From positions 62,001-126,000 of the forward strand of contig QAKV01000028.1 of assembly GCA_003343625.1 (NCBI GenBank): DNA of 64,000 nucleotides, given 5' to 3'. The notes under the pieces were generated by a model, which made no database searches, was not told the DNA's origin, and worked only from the letters and a program-made list of their open reading frames with translations. The translations under genes were made by a program, and so were the position numbers. Source of the DNA: Clostridiales bacterium. GTDB lineage: Bacteria > Bacillota > Clostridia > Lachnospirales > Lachnospiraceae. This document shows positions 8,527 to 16,461 of the stretch, piece after piece; position 1 is the stretch's first letter; the number at the start of each line of letters is the position of its first letter.

Positions 8527-10248
8527 ATGGGTTACATGGAGGAGTACAGATTCTGGCTCGAGGACTCTTACTTCGACGAAGGGACGAAGGAAGAGCTGCG
8601 CAAGATCGCGGACGATCCTGCGGAAATCGAAGACAGGTTCTATAAGGAGCTGGAATTTGGAACGGGCGGTCTCCGCGGTGTGATCGGCGCCGGCACGAAC
8701 CGGATGAACATCTATACCGTGAGAAAGGCGACCCAGGGTCTGGCCAACTACATACTCAAACAGGGAGGGGCGGACAAGGGGGTCGCCATCGCTTACGATT
8801 CCCGGTATTTCTCTCCGGAATTCGCGGATGAGGCGGCCAGGTGCATGGCGGCCAACGGCATCAAAGCCTACATCTTCGACGAGCTGCGCCCCACTCCGGA
8901 GCTGTCTTTCGCGCTTCGTACGCTGGGCTGCATCTCCGGTATTGTGGTGACTGCCAGCCACAATCCGCCGGAATACAACGGCTATAAAGTTTACTGGGAG
9001 GACGGCGCACAGGTTACTGCGCCCAGGGATAGGGAAATCATCACGGAAGTCAAGAACGTGACCGATTATCACACTGTGAAGACGATGCCCAAAGAAGAGG
9101 CCATGAAAGCCGGTCTGTACCAGATGATCGGGGAAGAGATCGACGTGGCTTACATGAAGGAACTCAAAAAGCAGATCATCCACCCGGAGATCATTCAGGA
9201 GATGGCGGAAGATTTGAAGATCGTCTATACGCCGTTCCACGGCACCGGGAATAAGCCCGTGAGAAGGATTCTGGCGGAGCTGGGCTTCAAGCATGTATAC
9301 GTGGTGCCCGAACAGGAGCGCCCGGATCCCGCTTTCACAACTCTGGATTATCCCAATCCCGAGGATCCCAAAGCGTTCAAGCTGGCCCTCGAACTGGCGA
9401 AGAAGGTGGACGCGGACATCGTCCTGGCGACGGATCCGGATGCGGATCGCCTTGGCATCTATGCGAAGGATACCGGGAGCGGGGAATACGTTTCCTTCAC
9501 CGGCAACATGTCCGGCATGCTGATCGCGGAATATATTTTGAGAGAGCGGACAGCGACCGGAACCATGCCGGAGGATCCGGTGATGGTATCCACCATCGTG
9601 ACCACCAACATGGCGGCCGCCATCGCAGCGGATTACAACGTGAAGTTCGTTGAGGTTCTGACCGGCTTCAAATATATCGGCGAGCAGATCAAGCTGATGG
9701 AGCAGTCCGGAAAAGGGCATTATGTATTCGGCCTGGAAGAATCCTATGGCTGTCTGGCGGGCACCCATGCGAGGGACAAGGACGCTGTCGTGGCGGTGAT
9801 GTGCCTGTGCGAGATGGCCGCGTGGTGCAAGAAGCACGGCAAGACCTGCTGGGATCAGATGATCGAGCTGTACGAGAAGTACGGTTATTACAAGGAAACC
9901 CAGTATGCCATCACCTTAAAGGGGATCGACGGAGCGGCCCAGATCGCGCAGATCATGGACAAGCTGAGAAGCAATCCCCCGAGAAACTTCGGCGACCTGG
10001 AAGTATTGGAGATACGGGACTACGAGAAGGATCAGGTGACCGATCTTCAGACGGGAGAAGTCAGCCCCACCGGCCTGCCCCAGTCCAATGTGCTCTATTT
10101 CGACCTCACCAACAATTCCTGGTGCTGCGCCCGTCCGTCCGGGACAGAACCCAAGATCAAATTCTACATGGGCGTGAAGGGCAACAGCCTGGAAGATGCG
10201 CAGCAGAAGGTGGAGAAGTTGACGGAAGATTTAAAGGCGGTACTGTAA
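8527..10248 (+). CDS. pgcA: Phosphoglucomutase/phosphomannomutase
   Basis: A 573-residue alpha-D-phosphohexomutase that interconverts hexose 6-phosphate and hexose 1-phosphate, the entry to nucleotide-sugar donors used by the surrounding glycosyltransferases. The catalytic phosphoserine is S144 in TASHNPPEYNGYK. The metal-binding loop is DPDADR (303-308), the sugar-recognition motif is GLEESYG near 403, and the C-terminal phosphate-binding loop is RPSGTEPKIKFY. Length and motifs match the long Firmicutes phosphoglucomutase group (PgcA) rather than the 450-residue GlmM or ManB groups. It has its own promoter and is flanked by glycosyltransferases on both sides, which points to polysaccharide precursor supply. 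Glucose versus mannose preference cannot be decided by eye. Confidence 0.92.
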   Translation: MGYMEEYRFWLEDSYFDEGTKEELRKIADDPAEIEDRFYKELEFGTGGLRGVIGAGTNRMNIYTVRKATQGLANYILKQGGADKGVAIAYDSRYFSPEFADEAARCMAANGIKAYIFDELRPTPELSFALRTLGCISGIVVTASHNPPEYNGYKVYWEDGAQVTAPRDREIITEVKNVTDYHTVKTMPKEEAMKAGLYQMIGEEIDVAYMKELKKQIIHPEIIQEMAEDLKIVYTPFHGTGNKPVRRILAELGFKHVYVVPEQERPDPAFTTLDYPNPEDPKAFKLALELAKKVDADIVLATDPDADRLGIYAKDTGSGEYVSFTGNMSGMLIAEYILRERTATGTMPEDPVMVSTIVTTNMAAAIAADYNVKFVEVLTGFKYIGEQIKLMEQSGKGHYVFGLEESYGCLAGTHARDKDAVVAVMCLCEMAAWCKKHGKTCWDQMIELYEKYGYYKETQYAITLKGIDGAAQIAQIMDKLRSNPPRNFGDLEVLEIRDYEKDQVTDLQTGEVSPTGLPQSNVLYFDLTNNSWCCARPSGTEPKIKFYMGVKGNSLEDAQQKVEKLTEDLKAVL

Positions 10249-10303
10249 GCACCGCGGCGGGAGTCCGTTTTATGTTGCGGCTCCGGCATTATCATAAATG
10301 AAA

Positions 10304-10347
10304 GGCCTGCGCTTCGGCCCCGAAAAAAAGGGGACGGAGCGCAGGCC
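10304..10347 (+). terminator. Hairpin after the phosphohexomutase
   Basis: An 18-bp stem with two mismatches: GGCCTGCGCT...CCCC pairs with GGGG...AGCGCAGGCC across an A-rich loop. No T-run follows, so full termination is doubtful. It may instead stabilise the upstream mRNA or attenuate read-through into the next glycosyltransferase. Confidence 0.5.
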
Positions 10348-10374
10348 GGGTTTGCAGGAGAAATCGATACGGGC

Positions 10375-11715
10375 ATGGCGGTGATCAGTCGTTCCAATTT
10401 GAAAAAGACATGGTATTATATGAAAAAGAACGGCCTGTCTGCCGCGGTTCTGGCAGTTTTGGAGAGGCTGGAGACGGCAAAAGAGGTTCCTTATGTTTAT
10501 GAGCCGCCGCGGGAAGAAATCCTGGAGCGGCAGCGAAGCAGCGGCCTGCAGGGGCCGTCTTTTTCAGTGGTGGTGCCCGCCTATGCCACGAGACCGGATC
10601 ATTTGCGCGCCCTGTTGGATGGGATGAAAGCGCAGACTTATCCGAATTGGGAATTGTTGATCGCGGACGCCACGGCGGACGGGTCCGTATTCAAAGCGGC
10701 GGAAAACTGGGCCGGAGAATGTGGAATCCCGCTTGTCGGGGCTACAGAAGGACAGGCTTTTTTGCAGAGATGTATCCGGTATCTGAAACTGGAGAAAAAT
10801 CTGGGGATCGCCGGAAATACCAACCGGGGGATCGAAATGGCCCGGGGAGAATATACGGGACTGTTGGATCACGACGATCTGCTGACGCCGGACGCCCTCT
10901 ACGAGATGGCGCGGGCGGCGATGAGGGAGAAAGAGACGGGAATGCGGCCGGATGTGCTGTATTCCGATGAAGATAAATGCGATGATGCGGCGATACATTT
11001 TTACGAGCCGCATCAAAAGACGGATTTCAATGCGGATCTTTTGCTGACGAACAATTATATCTGCCACTTTCTGGTGATGGAGACGGGGCTCTTGCAGCGG
11101 CTTTTGCTTCGGCCCGGGTATGACGGAGCGCAGGACTACGATCTGGTGCTGCGAGCCATGACCGAAGGCGCCCGTTTTTTTCACGTGCCGAAAGTGCTGT
11201 ATCACTGGCGCTGCCATCAGGATTCCACCGCGGCGAATCCCGGGAGCAAGGCTTATGCCTACGAGGCAGGAAAGCGGGCGGTGGAGGACTGTTGCCGCAG
11301 GGCCGGATGGAAAGCGAGCGTCTCCCATCTGAAACATTTGGGCTTCTATCGGGTAGACTATGAAGGAGGCGTGTTCGCCCAGCGCCCCGAAATCGGGGCC
11401 GTGGCGGGACCGTTGCCCGGCGGAAGGCGTTTCAGGAGCGGAATCTATCTGGCGGACGGAAGGATGCTCTACGAGGGGCTGCGGAAGGGATTTTCCGGGC
11501 CCATGCACCGGGCTGCGCTGCAGCAGGATGTGAGGATTGCGGATCTGCGCGGCATGAAGGTCAGACCGGCGATGGAACCGATCTGGAGAACCGCCCTGGA
11601 GCGGATGAAGGGATCGCGCGAGGAGGACGTCTTCGCACAGAGTGCGGCATTCTGCAAAGAAATGGAAAAAAGAGGCCTGACGATCCTGTGGGATCCCCAG
11701 GGGCCATGTGCTTAA
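10375..11715 (+). CDS. Glycosyltransferase, family 2 (rhamnan type)
   Basis: 446 residues. The N-terminus has the LKKTWYYMKKNGL motif typical of clostridial rhamnan-type GT2 enzymes. The GT-A domain begins FSVVVPAYAT near residue 62, with LDHDD near 165 and YSDEDK near 200; a NYICHF acceptor motif and YHWR follow. The last 110 residues resemble the C-terminal half of a second, degraded GT domain (EIGAVAGPL onwards). AGGAG lies 14 bp before ATG 10375, which is rather far; ATG 10411 is possible but would cut the conserved N-terminal helix. It should act in the same polysaccharide pathway. The donor is unknown. Confidence 0.82.
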   Translation: MAVISRSNLKKTWYYMKKNGLSAAVLAVLERLETAKEVPYVYEPPREEILERQRSSGLQGPSFSVVVPAYATRPDHLRALLDGMKAQTYPNWELLIADATADGSVFKAAENWAGECGIPLVGATEGQAFLQRCIRYLKLEKNLGIAGNTNRGIEMARGEYTGLLDHDDLLTPDALYEMARAAMREKETGMRPDVLYSDEDKCDDAAIHFYEPHQKTDFNADLLLTNNYICHFLVMETGLLQRLLLRPGYDGAQDYDLVLRAMTEGARFFHVPKVLYHWRCHQDSTAANPGSKAYAYEAGKRAVEDCCRRAGWKASVSHLKHLGFYRVDYEGGVFAQRPEIGAVAGPLPGGRRFRSGIYLADGRMLYEGLRKGFSGPMHRAALQQDVRIADLRGMKVRPAMEPIWRTALERMKGSREEDVFAQSAAFCKEMEKRGLTILWDPQGPCA

Positions 11716-11727
11716 AGGAGCGGCGGT

Positions 11728-12684
11728 TTGAAGACGACGGTGATCATCCCCAATTACAACGGGATCGATTTTTTGAAAAATTGTCTGGAAAGTACAACCA
11801 AAAGCTCGGTTCCTGCGTCTGTTATTGTGGTCGATAACGGCTCCGGGGACGGAAGCCGGGAGTGGGTAAAAGAAAACTATCCCCGGGTAAAGGTGATCGC
11901 ATTCCCCGAAAACCGGGGATTCTGCGCTGCGGTAAACGTCGGGATCCGGGCGGCCGAAACGCCCTATGTGTTTTTGCTCAACAACGACACGACTGTAGAA
12001 CCGGACTGCATTCAGCGGCTGGAAGCGGCCATGGACGGGACGAAGAGGATCTTTTCCGTGGGAGCCAAAATGTTGTCCATGCAGAATCCGGAGCTGGTGG
12101 ATACGGCAGGGGATCTGTATTCCGCATTCGGGTGGGCCTACGCTATCGGAAAGGGGAAAAGGAGCGAACGTTATATCAGGCGGCGGGCGGTGTTTTCCAA
12201 CTGCGGAGGAGCCGTGTTGTACCGAAAGGATTATCTGGAACGAACCGGGCTGTTCGACGAGAACCATTTCGCCTATCTGGAGGATGTGGATCTGGGCTAT
12301 CGGGCCAGGATCGCGGGTTTTCGCAACGTGATGGAGCCGGCGGCGGTGGTGTATCACGCCGGAAGCGGTTTTTCGGGTTCACGATACAACGCGTTCAAAA
12401 TCGCGCATTCTTCCCGGAACAACGTCTATCTGGTTTACAAAAACATGCCGCTTTTGCAACTGATTCTGAACGCGCCGTTTCTTCTGGCGGGGTTTGCGGT
12501 GAAATATTTGTTTTTTGCAAAAAAAGGGTTCGGGAAGCTCTACCGGGAGGGGCTGGCGCGGGGGATCGCCCTGTGCAAAAGTCCGGAAGGAAAGAAAAGA
12601 AAAGTGCGGTTTGAGTGGAAAAATATCGGCCATTATGCCGGAATCCAGTTGGAGTTGTGGGCGAACCTGTTCCGACGGTTCTGA
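11728..12684 (+). CDS. Glycosyltransferase, family 2 (WbbL/rhamnosyltransferase-like)
   Basis: 318 residues with an N-terminal GT-A domain beginning TTVIIPNYNG. The nucleotide-binding motif VVDNGSGDGS, the acidic motif LLNNDT near residue 90 and the acceptor-side ENHFAYLEDVDLGYR pattern are all present. A C-terminal amphipathic and basic region (about 225-318) probably lies on the membrane. This layout is usual for single-addition rhamnosyltransferases such as WbbL. The start is TTG 11728, supported by AAAGGAG 7 bp upstream; the gap to the previous stop is only 12 bp. It ends just before the promoter of the glycosylphosphotransferase gene. The rhamnose assignment is by family resemblance only. 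Confidence 0.84.
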   Translation: MKTTVIIPNYNGIDFLKNCLESTTKSSVPASVIVVDNGSGDGSREWVKENYPRVKVIAFPENRGFCAAVNVGIRAAETPYVFLLNNDTTVEPDCIQRLEAAMDGTKRIFSVGAKMLSMQNPELVDTAGDLYSAFGWAYAIGKGKRSERYIRRRAVFSNCGGAVLYRKDYLERTGLFDENHFAYLEDVDLGYRARIAGFRNVMEPAAVVYHAGSGFSGSRYNAFKIAHSSRNNVYLVYKNMPLLQLILNAPFLLAGFAVKYLFFAKKGFGKLYREGLARGIALCKSPEGKKRKVRFEWKNIGHYAGIQLELWANLFRRF

Positions 12685-12697
12685 CAGGGGAAAAATC

Positions 12698-12726
12698 TTG
12701 TACTTTTCTGGCTGATATTGTATACT
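12698..12726 (+). promoter_or_regulatory. Promoter for the polyprenyl glycosylphosphotransferase
   Basis: TTGTAC (12698-12703), a 17-bp spacer and TATACT (12721-12726). An in-frame TTG at 12718 overlaps the -10, so it cannot be the start of this transcript. That supports ATG 12754 as the true start. Confidence 0.7.
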
Positions 12727-12753
12727 ACAACTGATACATGGGGAACGGACGGA

Positions 12754-14172
12754 ATGATCAAGGATAACCAGAAGTTTTTTAACCGGCTCCACGTGGTCGT
12801 GGACGCAGTCGTCATCGCCGGCTCCTATCTGCTGGCGTGGTGGCTGATGTTCGGGAGCTGGTTTGCGGATAAAAGCATAGGCGTGCTGCACGTGGGCATC
12901 TATCTCAGCGCCCTCTATTTCGTGGTGCCCGGTTATCTGATTCTGTATTCCGGATTCCGGTTGTACGCGCCCAAACGGGTGCAGCGCACGGAAAATGAAA
13001 TCCTGAATATCCTCAAGGCCAACGTGGTTGGGATCACCCTGTTTCTGGCGGTCCTGTTTCTGGCGAACTCCTGGTTTTCCCAGATGAAGGACTTTTCCCG
13101 CTCCATGCTGGCCCTGTTTGCTGTTTTAAATACGGTCAATTCCGTTTTGGTGAGGGCCCTGATCCGGAGGATCCTTCATCTTTTCCGGAAAAAGGGGTAT
13201 AATTTAAAACATATTCTTCTGGTCGGGTATTCCCGGGCGGCGGAAGCCTATATAGACCGCATCATGGCCAATCCCCAGTGGGGCTATGTGGTGCGCGGCA
13301 TTCTGGATGATAACGTGCCCAGAGGCGCCGTGTATAAGGGCGTGAAGGTTCTGGGCTCCATCGATAATCTGCTCTATATCCTGCCTGAAAACAAGCTGGA
13401 CGAGATCGCGGTGACCCTGTCCCTGTCCGATTACGACAGGCTGGAGGAGATCGTCAACCTCTGCGAGAAGTCCGGCGTGCATACGAAGTTTATCCCTGAC
13501 TACAACAGCCTGATTCCCGGCAAACCATATACGGAGGACCTGAGCGGCCTTCCGGTGATCAATATCCGTTATGTCCCGCTGTCCAATACGATGAACGCGG
13601 TGGCAAAGCGCGCGGTTGACATCGTCGGATCGCTGTGCGGGCTGATCGTATTGTCCCCCCTTTTGCTGACGGTGGCCCTGATCGTCAGATTTACCAGCAG
13701 GGGGCCTGTGATATTTTCCCAGGAGCGGGTGGGGAGGCATAACCGGATCTTTAAGATGTACAAATTCCGGACGATGTACGTGCAGGACGCTTCGGAAGAG
13801 AAGAAAGGCTGGACCACGAGAAACGATCCCCGGGTGACGAAGGTGGGGCGTTTTCTGCGGCGTACCAGCATCGACGAGCTGCCCCAGCTGTTCAATATCC
13901 TCATCGGGAACATGAGCCTGGTGGGGCCCAGGCCGGAACGGCCCCAGTATGTGGAAAAGTTCAAAGAAGAGATCCCGCGCTATATGATCAAACATCAGGT
14001 GCGGCCGGGTCTTACCGGATGGGCCCAGATCAACGGTTATCGGGGGGATACTTCCATCCGGAAACGGATCGAGTACGACATTTACTACATCGAAAACTGG
14101 AGCATGGAATTCGACTTTAAGATCATGTTCCTGACCATTTTCAAAGGATTCATCAACGAAAATGCATACTGA
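12754..14172 (+). CDS. Undecaprenyl-phosphate glycosylphosphotransferase (WcaJ/CpsE type)
   Basis: 472 residues. It transfers a sugar 1-phosphate from a nucleotide sugar to undecaprenyl phosphate, the first committed step of polysaccharide synthesis. Four N-terminal membrane segments (to about residue 145) are followed by a CoA-binding-like domain starting HILLVGYSRAAEAY. The C-terminal bacterial sugar-transferase domain has KRAVDIVGS, VIFSQERVG, FKMYKFRTM, the TSIDELPQL region, LVGPRPERP and VRPGLTGWAQI. It has its own promoter although the exporter lies 12 kb upstream, so the initiating enzyme can be controlled separately. The LCP gene follows 16 bp later. The donor is probably UDP-glucose or UDP-galactose; this is not determined. 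Confidence 0.93.
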   Translation: MIKDNQKFFNRLHVVVDAVVIAGSYLLAWWLMFGSWFADKSIGVLHVGIYLSALYFVVPGYLILYSGFRLYAPKRVQRTENEILNILKANVVGITLFLAVLFLANSWFSQMKDFSRSMLALFAVLNTVNSVLVRALIRRILHLFRKKGYNLKHILLVGYSRAAEAYIDRIMANPQWGYVVRGILDDNVPRGAVYKGVKVLGSIDNLLYILPENKLDEIAVTLSLSDYDRLEEIVNLCEKSGVHTKFIPDYNSLIPGKPYTEDLSGLPVINIRYVPLSNTMNAVAKRAVDIVGSLCGLIVLSPLLLTVALIVRFTSRGPVIFSQERVGRHNRIFKMYKFRTMYVQDASEEKKGWTTRNDPRVTKVGRFLRRTSIDELPQLFNILIGNMSLVGPRPERPQYVEKFKEEIPRYMIKHQVRPGLTGWAQINGYRGDTSIRKRIEYDIYYIENWSMEFDFKIMFLTIFKGFINENAY

Positions 14173-14188
14173 CAGGAGAGAAAAAGGA

Positions 14189-15328
14189 ATGGCATCGAAT
14201 ACGTCCAACAGAGGAAAAAACAACAGGAGCGTCCATAGCGCCAAAACTGTGAAAAACGGGAAGAGGATCCCTTCCAAAAAGAGAAAGGCCAGGCAGCAGC
14301 GCAGGATCATCCTGTTTGCCGTGGAGCTCATCGCGCTGGTGGTTTTGGTAGGGGCTATCGTAGCGGTCAGCACGATCGGGAAGATGGAGCGGGTTCATAT
14401 TAACGAGGAGAATATCGTCTTCAATGAGAGCGTGGAAGAGAATCAGGAGATGAAGGGATACCGCAATATCGCCCTGTTCGCGGTGGATTCCCGGAAGGGA
14501 AAGCTGGGCAAGGGACAGCGGACGGATACGATTATGATCGCTTCCATCAATCAGGACACGGGGGACGTGAAACTCTGTTCGGTCTACCGGGATACTTATC
14601 TGAATCTGGGAAACGACAAATATAACAAAGCCAACGCCGCCTATGCGCAGGGCGGCCCGGAGCAGGCTCTCAACATGCTCAACTGGAACTTCGACATGAA
14701 TATCACGGAGTATATTACGGTGGGCTTCGACGCCCTGATCGAAGTGATCGATGCCCTGGGAGGGGTACAGATCGACGTGGCGGAGAACGAGATCAACGAT
14801 CTGAACAATTATCAGCGCAGCATGTTCGTGGAGGACGAGAACGATCCGCTCAACGAGAATATCGTCAAGGTGACAGAACCCGGGCTTCAGACTTTGAACG
14901 GACTGCAGGCCACCGCATACTGCCGGATCCGGTATGTGGGCGATGACTACGGACGTACCGAGCGCCAGCGCAAGGTGCTGATGGCGTGCATGGACAAAGC
15001 CAAACAGGCAAGCCCCACGACGCTGGTGGAGATTTTGAACAGCGCCATCGACGACGTTTCCACCAACCTGGATCTGGGCGAAATGGCTTCTATTTTGCAG
15101 GATGTGAACAGCTATCAGATCGTGGCGCAGGACGGCGTTCCCTTCGAGAGCAATCGCAGCACCGGCAATATCGGTTCCAAAGGGGACTGCGTTGTTCCTC
15201 TGGATCTGACGGACAACGTGACGATGCTGCACGAGTTTCTGTTCGGCGTAGAGAATTACGCTCCCTCCGAACAGGTGCAGGAATACAGCGAAAAGATCAA
15301 AAGCGATACGGCGGCTTATGTGAGGTAG
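14189..15328 (+). CDS. LytR-CpsA-Psr (LCP) family glycopolymer ligase
   Basis: 379 residues with a basic cytoplasmic N-terminus (about 1-42), one membrane segment (about 43-64, starting IILFAVELIALVVLVGAIV) and an extracellular LCP domain. Recognisable LCP features are NIALFAVDSR, GQRTDTIMIASI, the arginine-containing SVYRDTYL, the DALIEVIDALGGVQIDV block and YCRIRY...GRTERQRKVL. LCP proteins transfer undecaprenyl-pyrophosphate-linked polymers onto peptidoglycan, which fits the glycosyltransferase and exporter locus before it. ATG 14189 was preferred over ATG 14162 because ACAGGAGAG sits 8-10 bp before it and 14162 overlaps the previous stop. A strong hairpin terminator follows. Confidence 0.93.
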   Translation: MASNTSNRGKNNRSVHSAKTVKNGKRIPSKKRKARQQRRIILFAVELIALVVLVGAIVAVSTIGKMERVHINEENIVFNESVEENQEMKGYRNIALFAVDSRKGKLGKGQRTDTIMIASINQDTGDVKLCSVYRDTYLNLGNDKYNKANAAYAQGGPEQALNMLNWNFDMNITEYITVGFDALIEVIDALGGVQIDVAENEINDLNNYQRSMFVEDENDPLNENIVKVTEPGLQTLNGLQATAYCRIRYVGDDYGRTERQRKVLMACMDKAKQASPTTLVEILNSAIDDVSTNLDLGEMASILQDVNSYQIVAQDGVPFESNRSTGNIGSKGDCVVPLDLTDNVTMLHEFLFGVENYAPSEQVQEYSEKIKSDTAAYVR

Positions 15329-15338
15329 GCGTATCCGG

Positions 15339-15401
15339 GCGGACAGGGGATGCAGGCGAAGCGCGGTCTTCGCGCGGCATCCCCTGTCGTCCGCTTTGTT
15401 T
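15339..15401 (+). terminator. Rho-independent terminator after the LCP gene
   Basis: GCGGACAGGGGATGC (15339-15353) pairs with GCATCCCCTGTC-GTCCGC (15377-15394), with a second small hairpin in the loop (GCGAAG...CTTCGC), and ends in TTTGTTT. It should separate the WcaJ-LCP unit from the next glycosyltransferase. Confidence 0.8.
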
Positions 15402-15433
15402 GGAAAGTGACGAAGAAGCAGGGAGGAGTTTCG

Positions 15434-16357
15434 ATGAGGGTGGATGTGATTATTCCCACGCTTCGCCCCGGGGCGCGTTTTCTTTCGCTGCTCCAGCGGC
15501 TGGAGGAACAGACCTGTCCGGTAAACCGGGTGATCGTGATGAATACCGAGGAGGAGAGGGCGGAAGATCCCTGGGACGATCCGGATTTTTTTGCGCGGCA
15601 TCCGAAAGTCGTGGTAAAGAATCTGAAGCCGGAGGAGTTCGATCACGGCGCCACCCGGAACGAGGGAGTGGCTCTATCCGATGCGGATATTTTTGTGTGC
15701 ATGACTCAGGATGCGCTGCCGGCGGATCGGGAACTGATCCGCCGCCTGGCGGACGCTCTTTGCGCGGAGGGGAGGATTGCCGTAGCATACGCCAGACAGC
15801 TGCCGGAGGAGAATAGCGGACGGATCGAGCGTTTTACCCGACAGTTCAACTACCCGGAACGATCCGCGGTGAAGGGGCAGGCGGATCTGGCGCGGCTGGG
15901 AATTAAGACCTATTTTTGCTCCAACGTATGCGCGGCCTATCGACGGGATGTGTTCGATCGGTTGGGAGGGTTCACATCTCCCACGATTTTCAACGAGGAT
16001 ATGATCTTCGCGGCCGGGGCGGTGAAGGCGGGTTTTAAAATCGCGTACGCGGCGGATGCCCGGGTCGTTCATTCCCACAACTATACAGGGCGACAGCAGT
16101 TTTCCAGAAATTTCGATCTGGGGGTTTCCCACGCCCAGTATCCGAAAGTCTTTGCGGATGTGCCTCCGGAAGGGGAGGGAATGAGGCTGGTGGGGCGGAC
16201 TGCGGCTTACCTGCTGAGAACCTGTCCATGGCTGCTGCCGCGGCTGATCTGGCAGAGCGGGGCAAAATGGGCCGGCTACCGGATGGGCCGTCGGTACGAC
16301 AGGCTGCCTCTGTGGCTGGTGAAGCGGTGCAGTTCCCAAAAAACTTACTGGAAATGA
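15434..16357 (+). CDS. Glycosyltransferase, family 2 (rhamnosyltransferase-like)
   Basis: 307 residues, one GT-A domain from RVDVIIPTLRPG at residue 2. Features include the FDHGATRNEG pattern typical of rhamnosyltransferases, CMTQDALP in the place of the DXD motif, and FNEDMIFAA toward the acceptor side. The C-terminal 60 residues are basic and probably membrane-attached. The start is ATG 15434 with GGAGGAG at 15422-15428. It stands alone between a terminator and the htrA promoter. It probably decorates or extends the same wall polysaccharide, although its separation would also allow a different acceptor. Confidence 0.84.
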   Translation: MRVDVIIPTLRPGARFLSLLQRLEEQTCPVNRVIVMNTEEERAEDPWDDPDFFARHPKVVVKNLKPEEFDHGATRNEGVALSDADIFVCMTQDALPADRELIRRLADALCAEGRIAVAYARQLPEENSGRIERFTRQFNYPERSAVKGQADLARLGIKTYFCSNVCAAYRRDVFDRLGGFTSPTIFNEDMIFAAGAVKAGFKIAYAADARVVHSHNYTGRQQFSRNFDLGVSHAQYPKVFADVPPEGEGMRLVGRTAAYLLRTCPWLLPRLIWQSGAKWAGYRMGRRYDRLPLWLVKRCSSQKTYWK

Positions 16358-16385
16358 CTGGTTTATCATTTTTTTTTGATCTCAT

Positions 16386-16415
16386 CACAGAATGATCACA
16401 AATCTTTTTTATACT
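16386..16415 (+). promoter_or_regulatory. htrA promoter with 11-bp-spaced direct repeats
   Basis: CACAGAATGATCACAAA (16386-16402) holds two CACARA half-sites 11 bp apart. It is followed after 7 bp by a -10 TATACT (16410-16415). No good -35 is visible, and the repeats cover that position, as for a response regulator that replaces -35 contacts. A near copy of the 17-mer lies at 28735-28751 in front of the second htrA. Confidence 0.65.
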
Positions 16416-16461
16416 GAAGCCAGATGAGAACCAACGCAAGAAAGGAAAGAGGTTTTTGACC

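Noticed and set aside
12718-12753. TTG 12718 as start of the glycosylphosphotransferase
   Set aside because: The codon abuts the -10 TATACT and would lie upstream of the predicted transcript start.
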